Assembly: GCF_014805625.2 (NCBI RefSeq)
Contig: NW_023998433.1
Coordinates: 2,714,169-2,778,168 of the forward strand
Source: Glossina fuscipes
Taxonomy: Eukaryota > Arthropoda > Insecta > Diptera > Glossinidae
Direction: 5' to 3'
DNA: 64,000 bases
The notes under the pieces: generated by a model
Told to the model about the DNA's origin: nothing
Database searches by the model: none
What the model saw: only the letters and a program-made list of their open reading frames with translations
Part shown: in pieces, positions 1-11,900 of the stretch
How positions within the stretch are numbered: the first letter of the stretch is position 1
How the letters are laid out: every line of letters begins with the position of its first letter
Position numbers and translations under genes: made by a program

Positions 1-26
1 GAGAGACAAGCTGAAAATGATTTCGA

Positions 27-150
27 ATCGATCGGCATAACAAAAGGTGGGTCTACCTTAAGCCCTTCTGGGTGTTACATAAGTCCGTATAAATTTAATA
101 TATCCCGTACCACAATTGAAATATATGTAGGATATAAAGACAGAAAACTA
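27..150 (+). repeat. Dispersed repeat with palindromic end, copy A (3' part)
   Basis: This shares a core with at least seven other places in the window: a GATCG motif, an AAAAGGTGGGTCTA-like stretch, TTAAGCCCTTCTG, a GTGTTACAT motif, then a cytosine-rich CCCGTACCACAA end near 112. Only the last part of the unit lies inside the window. No coding potential is seen. The family is not recognised by name. Confidence 0.75.
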
Positions 151-3100
151 TTTTTTGCGATATATTTAAAAATATTAAAACCGGGATCATGTTCGCCCGG
201 CGGCTATAAATTAAGCTGCAAGAGGCTCTGCGAGAATTTGCCTTAGAGGTGCAACTTTGCATCTAAAAAAAAAAAATATGCATATGCTCAGCTAGAGTAG
301 CATGTATGATATTTAAAAAATATTGCATTTTTTTAGATTTTCCGAATATTTGAAAGCAATGTCTTGTTATAATAAATAATGTTTCAATTAAATTATCAAA
401 AATTCGCGCCGCCCCTGTCGAAATTTGCGCCTTTTAGAATTTTAGCGTAAAAGTGTGAAAAGAATGAAAGCTGCTAGAGTTATACCGCTTGCCACTTCAT
501 TTAAAGGATCACATTTCAGGGAAAACCCGTTCGAAGTTCTAAAAAGTGTTGCGGAAATGTTTTCTACTATAATAAGTTTTTCATTAAATTTTTGTCATTT
601 GTTTGAAGTCTTAGGACCATAAAAGTAGACTTCCATGTTAAAATATAAATTTTTTCCCACAAGGAGCCGCTTTCGCCATCACGTGCTGCACGTTTTGCAC
701 TTTGCGAATTACATGTTATGAAGAGGAAAAGAAAACAGTGGATAAATTTTAAATTTTATAATTCACAGTAACACCAAAGTTTTTATCAAGCATTTTTAAC
801 TTCTTAGCAGATATACTGGCTCCCTTCGAAACCTTCTCTATCTTACATCTATTCAACGTTTGTCATGATGCAGCTTCACTTACATACTTTTATTTGAAAA
901 TGTTTTTAAGTGGACTTGAAAGGAAATCTATTGGCGAATTGACTATTAGATAAGCTAAAAATCACTGCTACTGCGATTGTACTTTCCCCATAGGAACTCA
1001 TTTGATAAATCCATACACTTTCATTTCTGAACGGTTGCAAATATTTTCAAAATTTCAATTAGAAAATCTTTTCCATTAATGAATTTTGTCCCCATTTTTT
1101 AGAAGACTCAAAGCACTCCTTAAACCTATAAAAAAAATGAAATAAAAAGGTATTCTAAAGTATTTATAGCAGTTTCCGCTTTTAAGTATAAAAGATCACC
1201 CAATATAAGGTCATAGGATGGCGCATGGGTGCAGGATGATTATTAAGAAAATGATTATGATTAAAATATTGACTTTTAATTTCTTGTGAAGGTTCATGTC
1301 GTCTTTAAATCGACGGATTCGGCGTTAGTGGCGCCATCTATATGTCATTCGTCGCGACTATTGAATGCTGCGTTATATGCAATTCGTAATATTTTCAATA
1401 AATAGAACTTTTTATGTTTTTCAACTGGCAATGAAAAAAATAATTTTAAGACCAAATTTGTTTTTTTAGACAGGCTTCTGAGATAGTAATTGTCATTTCA
1501 ATCAATAGACTGAGGCACAGCCATGCAAATAGCGTTTATCAATTCGAGTATAGTGTTCACGTTAATATATAATACAGTCTTATATATTTTCTTTATGGCT
1601 GTGTATGCGTTGTGAATTTCGTAGCCATGTACGTAAATATATTCGCCGCAGTGTTTGAAAAGAGAGGATATGATGATGACTTATGAAAATATTTCAAAAA
1701 CAGAAGTACAATAATAAATAAATAAATAAAAACGCTTTAATATTAAAGATTTATTTTGTTTCTTTTGTTACTAAAATTTTTATTTTGTAAACATTTTTTA
1801 CTTTCCAAATAAGCATTTGGGGGAAACTTTTATTAATCATTAGTCTAGAAGCGATTATCCTTAGATCGTTTCTGACAAACTGCGCTATGCTATAACTTCA
1901 ATAAAAATGCACATGCACTTTAAACTATAATTGTTATGCTTTTGTTTTTTCCCTTTTATTGTTCTAACTAAAACCCAAGCAAAACAATCCTTAAGTGTCA
2001 GTGCAATATATACACGTTTATATGCACATACACTACGAAAAACTATATATATGTACACATATACATTTGTATATTCATCCGTTTTTTATTTTTCCTGATA
2101 CCCTGGCGTGTTGAAATGTTAAATAGTGTTAGCGTTTTCAACACAGAATCAAAAAACAAAAAATATATATGTTTACTTTTTTTTTTCACGTCATATAGAC
2201 ACTAGCGATCGTAAAAACGCATATAAATACAAACAGACCTAATGGCACACATACACGTACTTATCGTACACATTCAACTATGTAGACAACTATCCAACGA
2301 AAACAAAAACTCGAATGCTTGCACGCCAGAAAGTAAAGATGAAAAGAAAACAAAACCAGCAAAATAGAAAAAACAAGAAAGAAAACAAAACGACACTTCG
2401 TCGCTGAATGTTCTATAGCCAAAGGTACGAAAACATTTGACTTTTGCCTTTAGACCAAAGCAGACGTGTTTACAATAATTTTTATCTCCTTTTTTTTGTT
2501 TTTTAAGTGAAGAAAACAAATTTTCGTTTTAAATTTGCGAAGGAATAAGGAAGAAAATAATATATATTTATATAAATGCGTAAAGAACTCGGTAGAATAT
2601 ATAAAATAATAATCAACCGTAATAAATAGCAATCATACGTCATGGTTTACAAAGCCAAACAAAATGAATATCTATTAAAACAAAAAAATATTAATGAATT
2701 AAATAAGAAGGAGAAAATAATAATAATTTTACAAATAAAAAATAATTGAGAAACATTTATACAAAAAAAGATAAAATTTAAATTATACATACGTTTATAC
2801 TACATAAAAAAACTAAATTAAATGAAGTGAATTTAAAAAGTATTTAATAAAATAAAAAAAATTAAAAATTACATATAAATTAAAAATTAAATAAAATTAA
2901 TTAAAGTGTTACATTTTGCACTTTTGAACCTGAAACAACGAAATGAAACTTATACTCGATCTAAACTGAATATTTTATCCACCACTAGACTCGTCATATT
3001 GATTAAAATCTTAACACATCTTAACGCTTAACACATAAACAATTTGATGTACGACTTCTTATGCATTTGCAACACTTTATCATATAACTTGCCGAAGTAG

Positions 3101-3914
3101 CTAAACGATCCGCTTTTATAATAATTGTAGTATTTTTGCAATTGATTCAAGTTAAATCCCCTTTGGGAACCTCATATAAGAATTTCAACAGAAATGCAAT
3201 CTTTATGCTTCGAGAAAGACAAAAAGTTATAGATTCCGATTTCGCTGTTAACCGGGGCCAAAGTCTTAAATTCTTCTTCAAGATTAAGCAAATAAGGAAA
3301 TGATCATGACTTCAACAGATAGAGGAACAAATCAGTCAAAGATTTGTATGCGAAATACTTTTTCACACGTCTTACAAACTTTACAAGCGCGACATGCACT
3401 GCGCGGCCTTCCCAGAATGGAGCACGTATTTAAAACTGTTTTGAAATTTCTTTTTCCTAAGAACATTTTCCCAAAGTGTTAAACTGACTGATGAAGGTTT
3501 CAGCAAAATTTTAAATTATCATTTCCTACGGGTCGTAAGTTATTGATAATTTAACTTTAAGAGAGTAGTCGAAAAAATAGACTTTTCAACAAATTTTTCT
3601 GAATGGAAGATAAGGTAGCGGAATAACAATATTCGAGAAGACATTTAATTAAGCATTAAAACAAATTTTTTCTAAAAAATGTAATAAAAAGAAAAAGCGG
3701 AACCATTTTCGCGTGGCACTATCAGTGTTATGGGCTCCGCGGTAGGCAGCGCAACTGGTGCAAATTTAAGTAAGAAAAAAAAATTATGTAATCTAATTCC
3801 TATTACTAATGAGATACATAAGGGGGCTTTCCAAAAGTATTAACTTTTGCACAATTGACGCGTATTGGAATGAAAATGTTCAACTTTCGATCAAAAGAAA
3901 GCGTTTTTTTCATG
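151..3914. other. AT-rich intergenic stretch without recognised feature
   Basis: About 3.8 kb of A/T-rich sequence with many homopolymer runs. The few open frames are under 95 codons, low in complexity and without recognisable domains. I see no gene, RNA gene or clear transposon here. Confidence 0.5.
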
Positions 3915-3917
3915 ATG

Positions 3918-4047
3918 CTTATTATGATTATATTTAATTTAACTAGAGGAACGGATTATAAAACTAGAAGCCTTAAAACGCTAGCATCTAAGGCTATCGA
4001 CTTTATTGAAACCGCCTGAAATTTGAATCCACGACTATTGACTTGTT
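3918..4047 (-). repeat. 5'-truncated tRNA-derived SINE, reverse copy
   Basis: Read on the minus strand, this matches the body of the SINE at 29699-29875. It has a degenerate box B (GGATTCAAATTT), the phrase CGATAGCCTTAGATGCTAG, a TTCCTCTAG equivalent of the TTTCTCTGG motif, and an A/T-rich tail. The box A half is missing. At the truncation point, around 4047, the sequence passes straight into an (AAT)n run that continues to about 4070. It is older than the two complete copies, judging from its mismatches. Confidence 0.75.
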
Positions 4048-4070
4048 AATAATAATAATAATAATAATTA

Positions 4071-5320
4071 ATAAAATTATGTTAAAAAAAACCAAAGTTT
4101 TTGATTATTAGAATTAAGCCACTCCCACAATTCTGTTTTTGAGCCATTCCTGAATTTTTAGGGGGTCATTTAAAGCAATGAAAATATTTGACTTTTTGAA
4201 AAATTTGCTGTGGTCGATAAGAAGGTATAGGCAATTTTTTGCCGCTATTCTTAAATTATTTCTTGCTCGCGAAAATAAGCTAGTAATACACATATACATT
4301 TTATGCGATCTTCGGAACTTGCTTCTTGAACGGGGAAATGATGAGGAAACAGAAAATATATGATAGCAAATGATGCCCAGAAGTCCTGCCAAATACTGAT
4401 ATGTAAAGTGTGCAATTACCTGTGGATCCGGCGGAGATTTGGTCGTATACGTTTTTGTACTGAATTTTTTTTAATGAGTCAGTTAAGGATTCTTACCTGA
4501 ATTCGATTTTTTGCCATGTTTTTAGGTCACAAGTTATTGACTATAAAATGTATGAAAATTTTTTTTCTTCTTTTTTTCTCAGCCTTGTTTTCAGCTCAAT
4601 TTTACGTATAGTTGTGATCCCATTTTCACTCTCGTATTTTCCCACCTAAATTAAATTCCAGTTCTACGCTTCAATTTGTGCGACTAAAAAAGTCTCAGAG
4701 GAGACATCAAAGCTATGGATGAACATAACTACATCTAGCTCACAGTAATATACAATTTAAGAATATATGTAAAGATATACAAATAATTTATGAAGCTACG
4801 GAACGGTACTTCTGCATGATACCAATGAAGTGAGAAAAATAATATATCGACACATTCGATAGTGTAAAAACGAAATTTAAATGACTATTTAAGTGCATTC
4901 GTTTTAAATTACAACAAAACTTTTTCAAAAACAAACAAAAACAATTTCCTTTGCCTTGGCATCTAAAACATGCTAGGTTTGCCAATAAAATGTAAGCAAT
5001 GCCTGAATTCTGGAAAGGATAAAAAAATACAGAAAATATAAAATAATAATAATGCAAGAAATATCCCACAATGATTTATATGACAAGCACGCATAACGTT
5101 GCAGTAATGATGGTGGTGGTGATAGTGATGGTTGTGGCTTAAGTGACACACGCTCTATTACAATCAACAAACTCTTCGAATGGAACCGTTGTCTACACTA
5201 TCCTTTTTTTTGGTTTTGCTTCATATGTGCGTATGTGTATATGTGTTTATGCACACATATACATGTAATATTTATGTATTTATTTACGATAAAAGCTTGT
5301 CAGCATTCATACACAACGCG
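4071..5320. other. Intergenic sequence upstream of the TMEM72-like gene
   Basis: No coding or repeat assignment can be supported. There is a GGTGGTGGTGATAG trinucleotide-rich stretch near 5112 and A/T-rich filler. Open frames here are short and antisense to one another. Confidence 0.4.
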
Positions 5321-5324
5321 AGCG

Positions 5325-5370
5325 TATATAAATTAAGCTTTTAAAAATTGGATTAGTGGTTGCAGTCGGT
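5325..5370 (+). promoter_or_regulatory. Candidate TATA-type core promoter of the TMEM72-like gene
   Basis: TATATAAA at 5325-5332 is followed by an initiator-like GCAGTCG near 5362-5368. This lies about 460 bp before the first coding ATG at 5832. The TATA-to-initiator distance, about 39 bp, is longer than the usual 30 or so, so the call is weak. No transcript data can be consulted. Confidence 0.25.
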
Positions 5371-5831
5371 CTTAAGGGATCTTAAGGGATCAACGACAGT
5401 GACATTAGCGGCAATAAAAACAGCAGCAATTGCAACTCTTATCTAAAAATCAACAGTAACAAGAAAAAACAAAAGACAAAAGAAAAAAAGACTAAACAAT
5501 TGAAACAAATTGTCTTTGACAAGTTCGTAGCCATTAGATGAAGAGCCAACAGCTCGCTTGTGTGTTTGAATGTATGTGGGCACATGAACTGCTATTTGGT
5601 TATTTTATGTACATTTAATGGCTCTCTTATTCGCTTATTGTGAGGTCAATGGTGTACATATTTTCAAAATAAACTTGAAATCGTTTCCGCTAAAATTCAA
5701 TCACACTAGTGAAGAGAAGACAGCCTACAATTTTATATAAACACATAACATATACAATTCCGGCGTGGATACCATAATTTTTTCTTCTTTCATATATATA
5801 TACATATATATATATACATATATTTGGCATA

Positions 5832-5931
5832 ATGTCACAATTCTATAGAAATCGTCGTCGTCGCCAGTCTGGTGAACCCTGCGATTGTCTACGTCCTCTT
5901 ATAAGAGCATTTGGTTTTATCACCGCCATCG
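5832..5931 (+). CDS. TMEM72-like gene, coding exon 1
   Basis: ATG at 5832 opens 33 codons plus one base, then the donor G|GTAAGT. It encodes the basic N-terminus and the start of the first membrane helix. It was chosen as the first exon because the ATG is the only one in frame and the reading joins exon 2 in phase 1. Confidence 0.75.
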
Positions 5932-8900
5932 GTAAGTTTCAATTTAGTCAACATAAGCGTAAAGCAAATTTCAAATAAGTAAGAAACCTTTCTGTATAAC
6001 TATTATTGTATCGAATTGGAGACACCCTCCACCTCAAGTAACTTATCATGAGTGCAGGCTTAGCGAATTGATCGCAAGCACTTGCTCTCACATTACTTTT
6101 ATATTATAAATAAGAAACTGGTTTACTCCTATGCTCGTGTACATTGTAATTTCATGCGTAAACAAAATTTAATTACCTAAGCACTGTTAACTTAGATGTA
6201 TCGGAAAGTTCTGTTCGTTCCGGTTGCAACAAACTTCAAAGAGGTATTTCACGCATATCTGGATTGTCTTTTTTATAACTGAATGTACATATACTGACGT
6301 AGCAAATGCATAACAATAAAGGTGATTCATGTTAGTATTAAGCGAGAAGTGATGCTATACGCCCGGCTACTGACAAAGTTCATTTACTTCCCTGTATTCT
6401 ATACAAATTCCAATAAAGACAAAATGGTGTGAAAGTGTTTAGGAAAGGCGCAGGTTCTGATAGAGCACGCAAAAGATGATTCGAAAAATTTCAATTAGGT
6501 GATTTCGACCTTTCCGATAAGCCACGCTCCGAGTGACCATCAATCGAAGGCGACACTGTCAAGGTGATGCTAGAAAACAATTCTTCCTTCACAGCATATT
6601 GATTCAACAGTTCAATTAACTATTTCAAAACATATGCGCAAGCCAAGATTTTGTGTTATTCTTAAAACGGACAGAACTTTCCGGTAGATCTCTTATATAT
6701 ATCTGTAGTTGTAATAATCTGTTCTATTAATAGTTAGTATGAGATACCGTGTATTATAAACTATGATTTAAATAATTTAAAAATAAATCATTTGAACAAA
6801 TCTTTTATATATGTATTTGTATCTATTGCTTATAAGATTTTTTAAAAATTTTACACACAGACACTATTCAAAAATTATTCCGACAAAAAGTCACCTAACA
6901 ATTCAATCTATTAACAAGAAATGTACATAAGAAGTAGAGATCGTTTTTTTTTTCATTGATTTGAAAAAAGTACAGTTCAAGTTTTATTGCGATTAAGCAA
7001 TCCTAATAACAATAGATGCTTTCTTGTATACCAATGGAACTTATTAAAAAACTCTGCTTGAATCTCTAATTAATAGTATTTGCTTTAAAAGGAATTATGC
7101 AGCATCCGTAACTAATTTTAAAAGTTACTTCAATCCATTCTAATTAAACTGATATATGGTTATTGCTTTAAGTTTTTATAGAAATAAGAAAATGCGTACG
7201 CAACGTAGATGCATTCCTCAGCAAAAGGATATTTTGAACGTATAAGATGTCGAACTGATGATCCGTTCAGTACTCAAGAATGGATTTTTGAAGAGCAAAC
7301 TTTCGATAACGAAAGATATACAGAATCAATACACTCAAGAGATTTGTTTTGAGGATAAAAGAACGATTACAACGCAAAAGGATGTCGGTTATCAAAACAA
7401 ATTTGAAAAATAACGAACGTAACTTTTGACGCTAAACATGTCTTCGTTAGACTTATATTGTGTTCATAAATGCTGTTAGAACAACTTCAGCATACGTACA
7501 ATATTATATATATGATATATACAATAATATATAAATTGAAAAAAAATGCAAATGTATCGGAGTATAAGTGCAAAATTGAAACGGGTTAAATCGGACAAAG
7601 TCTAAAATATAACTAAAACTCAACTTATGGCACATTTTCTATTAGAAACAATTAATGAAACTTTGTTTTTACTTAGCATAGTAAATGATCTGTTTTTCGT
7701 TTACTGAATTCTGACAGGAGGAAAAGAATATACTGAGAATAATATTTATTCTTATAATTCTGGTTGTTACGCTTACAAATGTAATTTGAACGTGGAATAC
7801 TATAGAACAACTAAAGATTCTTATGTAGTGTAGTGATTTCGGTCAGGAGGTTCGTCATACAAGTTTGCCGATCATTGATAGTGTGCCGTTTTTCGAAAGT
7901 TGCATAATATTATTTATTATTTATTTATTTATTGTATTATTTTATTTATTATTTTATTTATTTATTTATCGTGCGTACTTATTAGTTCTTCGATTGAAAG
8001 CAAGTTTGCTGCTATTTTTTTCAAATTTCATGCAAATATCTTTAATAGTGAATGAAATAGTCTTGTTAACGGTCGTCTGAAAAAGGACATTTCCGATTGA
8101 TCTTATTGTTTTCTTATTGTTTGAATGAAAAGAATGTCATCAGAATGCTTTTTTAGAGTTTCGAGAAAAGCTCGAAGCCACACACGCAGATAAAGCTAAA
8201 TCAGACAAATACAACGATTCAAGTTCCGCTAACGGAAGAATGTTTACCACAAATACTATACAACTGAGCAGACAGGTAGATGGACAGACGAGCATGTCTA
8301 GTTGCATTCCAAATTTGAAACTGGCCACGAATTTGTATACTGTATGTGGTTTTTGAAGTTTGTTTCTGCGCGTTATAGAGGTATTGAAAATCAAATAAAT
8401 TATAATACACTATTACATTGATAAGAAGTGGTCAATTTTTTCCATTTTTGTGCAGATGTTACAGCACCGCTCATGGAATATGCGTTCAAATTTTTGTACA
8501 TTAATTTGCTATATTGTATGAGCAATGAGCAAAAAACCAATTTTTTGTTGCTTTTGAAAAACAAAAAAGTGTTTTCAATTTACTGTGGTACTGTGGGCGT
8601 GCTGCTTTGGGCGTGGTGGCCAAGAGAATGTTTATAACACTCATTTGGCAGACGGACGAACGAGCAGATGGACACACACACAGATGTACAGATAAAAATC
8701 GATTTAGAATTTGATGCTAATCAAGAATATAAATACTTTCTGCTGGGCACAAGGAATATGGCAGACAGACGGACAGACAGATAGATAAGCTTAGATGGAT
8801 TCTGGAAATAATTGAATCGGTCAGTATTATAAAAGGTGGATCTATCTTAAGCCCTTCTGCGTGTTACATCACGGCCGCACAAACTTGATATACCCTGTGC

Positions 8901-11900
8901 CGCAAGTGCTGTAGGGTATAAAAAGTGAAACAAATTATTAAACCAAAATTATAAGGAATAAATAAATGAATATATAAGTTTGGGGAAAAAGAAATCCATT
9001 ATTTTTATATGAACTTCAGGACTTTATTTAACATGCTTCGAATTGTCCGATTTGGGTCAAATATGCACCGTTTTGTTGTACGATTTGTTGCCATTTAAAA
9101 GGTAACTTCAAAATGCCTCTCTCATAGAAGTCCTGATCTCTATTTGCAAAAAACTCTAGTAGTCGATTTTCACAATCCTCCCTAGATTCCAATTTTTTAT
9201 CATTAAAGAAATTTTGCAATGGAAGAAAAAGATGATAATCGCTTGGTGCCAAGTCCGGACTGTATGGCGGATGCATTAAAACTTCCCAACCAAGCTCCCG
9301 AAGTTTCTGGCGAGTCACTGTAGATGTGTGTGGCCTAGCGTTGTCCTGGTGGAACACGACACCTCTCCTGTTGGCCAATTCTGGCCGTTTCTGGTCAATC
9401 GCTAACTTCAAACGGTCCAGTTGTTGACAGTAGCGATCAGAATTTAGCGTTTGGCCATATGGAAGCAACTCATAATAAATAATCCCCTTCCAGTCCCACC
9501 AAATGCATAGCAAAACCTTCCTGGACGTTTGAGGTGCTTCACCGCTCTTTGACCATGATCGTTTTCGCACAGGGTTATCGTATGTGATCCATTTCTCATC
9601 TCCAGTCACCATCCGTTTAAGAAATGGGTCTATCTCATTCCGTTTGGCCAAGGCTTCGCAGATGGAAATTCGATCCATCATGTTTTTTTCTGTTAATTGG
9701 TGTGGCACCCAAACATCGAGCTTCTTTTTGAATCCAGCTTTGTGTAAATGGTTTAAAACTATTTCATGGTCGATTTTTAGCTCCTGGGCGATGTTACGAC
9801 TGCTAACATGCCGGTCAACTTCGATCATTTCTCCGATTTTATCGACATTTTCGACGACCGGCCTACCTGTGCGAGGTGCATCTTTAACATCAAAAATTCC
9901 TGAACGGAATCTACGAAACCAAAATTGCACATAATTGGCTGTTACAGTATCGGAACCATAAACACCATTCACAATTTTAGCCGCCTGGCTTGCATTTTCG
10001 CCTTTGTCAAAGAAAAACTGTAAAATGTACCGAATTTTCTCTTTGTTCACTTCCATTTTTAACACGCTGTAACTTACAACTGAATGCACCAAACACAAAA
10101 CAGCAAAAGAATTTTTTTTACTGCGAAGTGTCACCTTTCCAACGAGCATAAATCTGAAATTGTTTGATCGATACTTTACGAGATATCTATCAGTGCAGCC
10201 ATCTACCGAAAAAATAATGGATTTCTTTTTCCCCAAACTAATATATGTATATATGCACATAATATATTAAAAGCTTATTTTCGATCCTATCCGATTACTT
10301 CAATCTACATTGACATGCTGTCGAGCGAAAAAGTTGAAGTTTTTCGCAATAAAATCCTCAACGTAAAGTCCAGTAAGTATTATCTGTGTTCGTTGCAATC
10401 ATCATCTGTGACAAACCAAGTTTTTGTTACTTCCACAGTTTTATCAGAAATTGAGTTTCTAACTGCACTTAATTTATATTTCTTTGCATAGGGTCCTCGA
10501 GATATTTCAAAAAGTTCATTCCTTCTTTCTACTTTAAATTCAAGATAGAATTAAAAAAAAACCTAAACTTTCCCTTTACTAGTATCATTCGCAGTTCTGA
10601 AGTTTTTAACACAAGAACTACCGAGTATATCATTTTGCTCCATTTTAATTTTCGATTTTCATAAAAATAATGTATGTAAGCAGATCACAGCTGCTTCAGA
10701 TCGCCTGAACACTCATAAGTTAATGAACTTTATAAATTACAATATCTTGGCGTTTTTACTGAATCCAGAATTCAATAGAAGTCAAAAGAGGTCGTTATCC
10801 CTATTAGTTCGCAAAAATAAAAAAATTGCGCAGACAATTGGAAAAATTTGGCATTTAGCCGAAGTAGTTAAATCGATTAAAGCATTAAGATCCGTTTCAT
10901 GAATTTTAGTTACGTGACGTCCATCCAGATATTAATTGCTTACAGCTTATTATTGTTTTTGAAGCGTTTCAAGTTAATTTTCTTGAATGAAATGCACTTT
11001 CATTTGCTTCATTAATTATTACATGTAAATATATTGCATGTTTTCAGTATTTTAACCCGCCAACATATGCTTAACTAGTTTTCGTAATTAAATCGAAGTA
11101 ACAGCAATTACACTTGACAGCTGTATGTTAACCTAATTATATAATCTAGAAGAAAAAAAACTTATTCTATCTATAATCCAAAACATTCATCATTATCGTA
11201 CGTGTAATTCATTGATATAAATGAACCTTGCTGATATTTATAATGCGAAAATATTCTATTCGTTAAATTTAGATATTATTTATTAATAAATGATTAGTAC
11301 AAAGTATACATTCATATATTCATTATCAGTCAGTATAGACTAAATTTTTAATTTTTATATATACGCGTAGGCAAAACCTGCAGAAATAAAAAAAAAACAT
11401 AACTTCTCTTCGAGGTTCCATTTTAAGCGCTGTCGCTCGCTAAGTCAGCCTGACTTCATTATTCAGAATACATGTCCAAGTTGATGCAGATTGTCCGAAT
11501 CTAAATAAAAAAGTAGTCTTCCCAAATTCTTATTAAATGGAGGACTGAGCTGATGTAGCTACATATGCCTTTGCGTTTGTTTCATGGCACAATTTCCAGT
11601 GAAATTTGACTCATATATTATAGTTACATTACGCCCATAGATAAAAAGCTCAAACAACTTTGACAAGAGAAGCCGAAGATTTTAATTACTTCTACTTTCT
11701 TAAATTACATGCGATCTACAGTAGATATCGAAATAGTTTATATTATATTTACAGCCGCTTAAGTTGGATGCAACTTATACTGGAAAGTCTGCCTTTCTAT
11801 CTATTTTACGTTTTATTATTTTATCTGGGATATCAAAACTTATATTAAGTTCACCCTTTACGTTCCGTTCAGATTACGTTTCGAAAGTGGCGATATATAC

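Noticed and set aside
9584..9934. Plus-strand open frame of 116 codons (also 54070-54420)
   Set aside because: Exact antisense shadow of the mariner transposase; present in both copies only because the element is.
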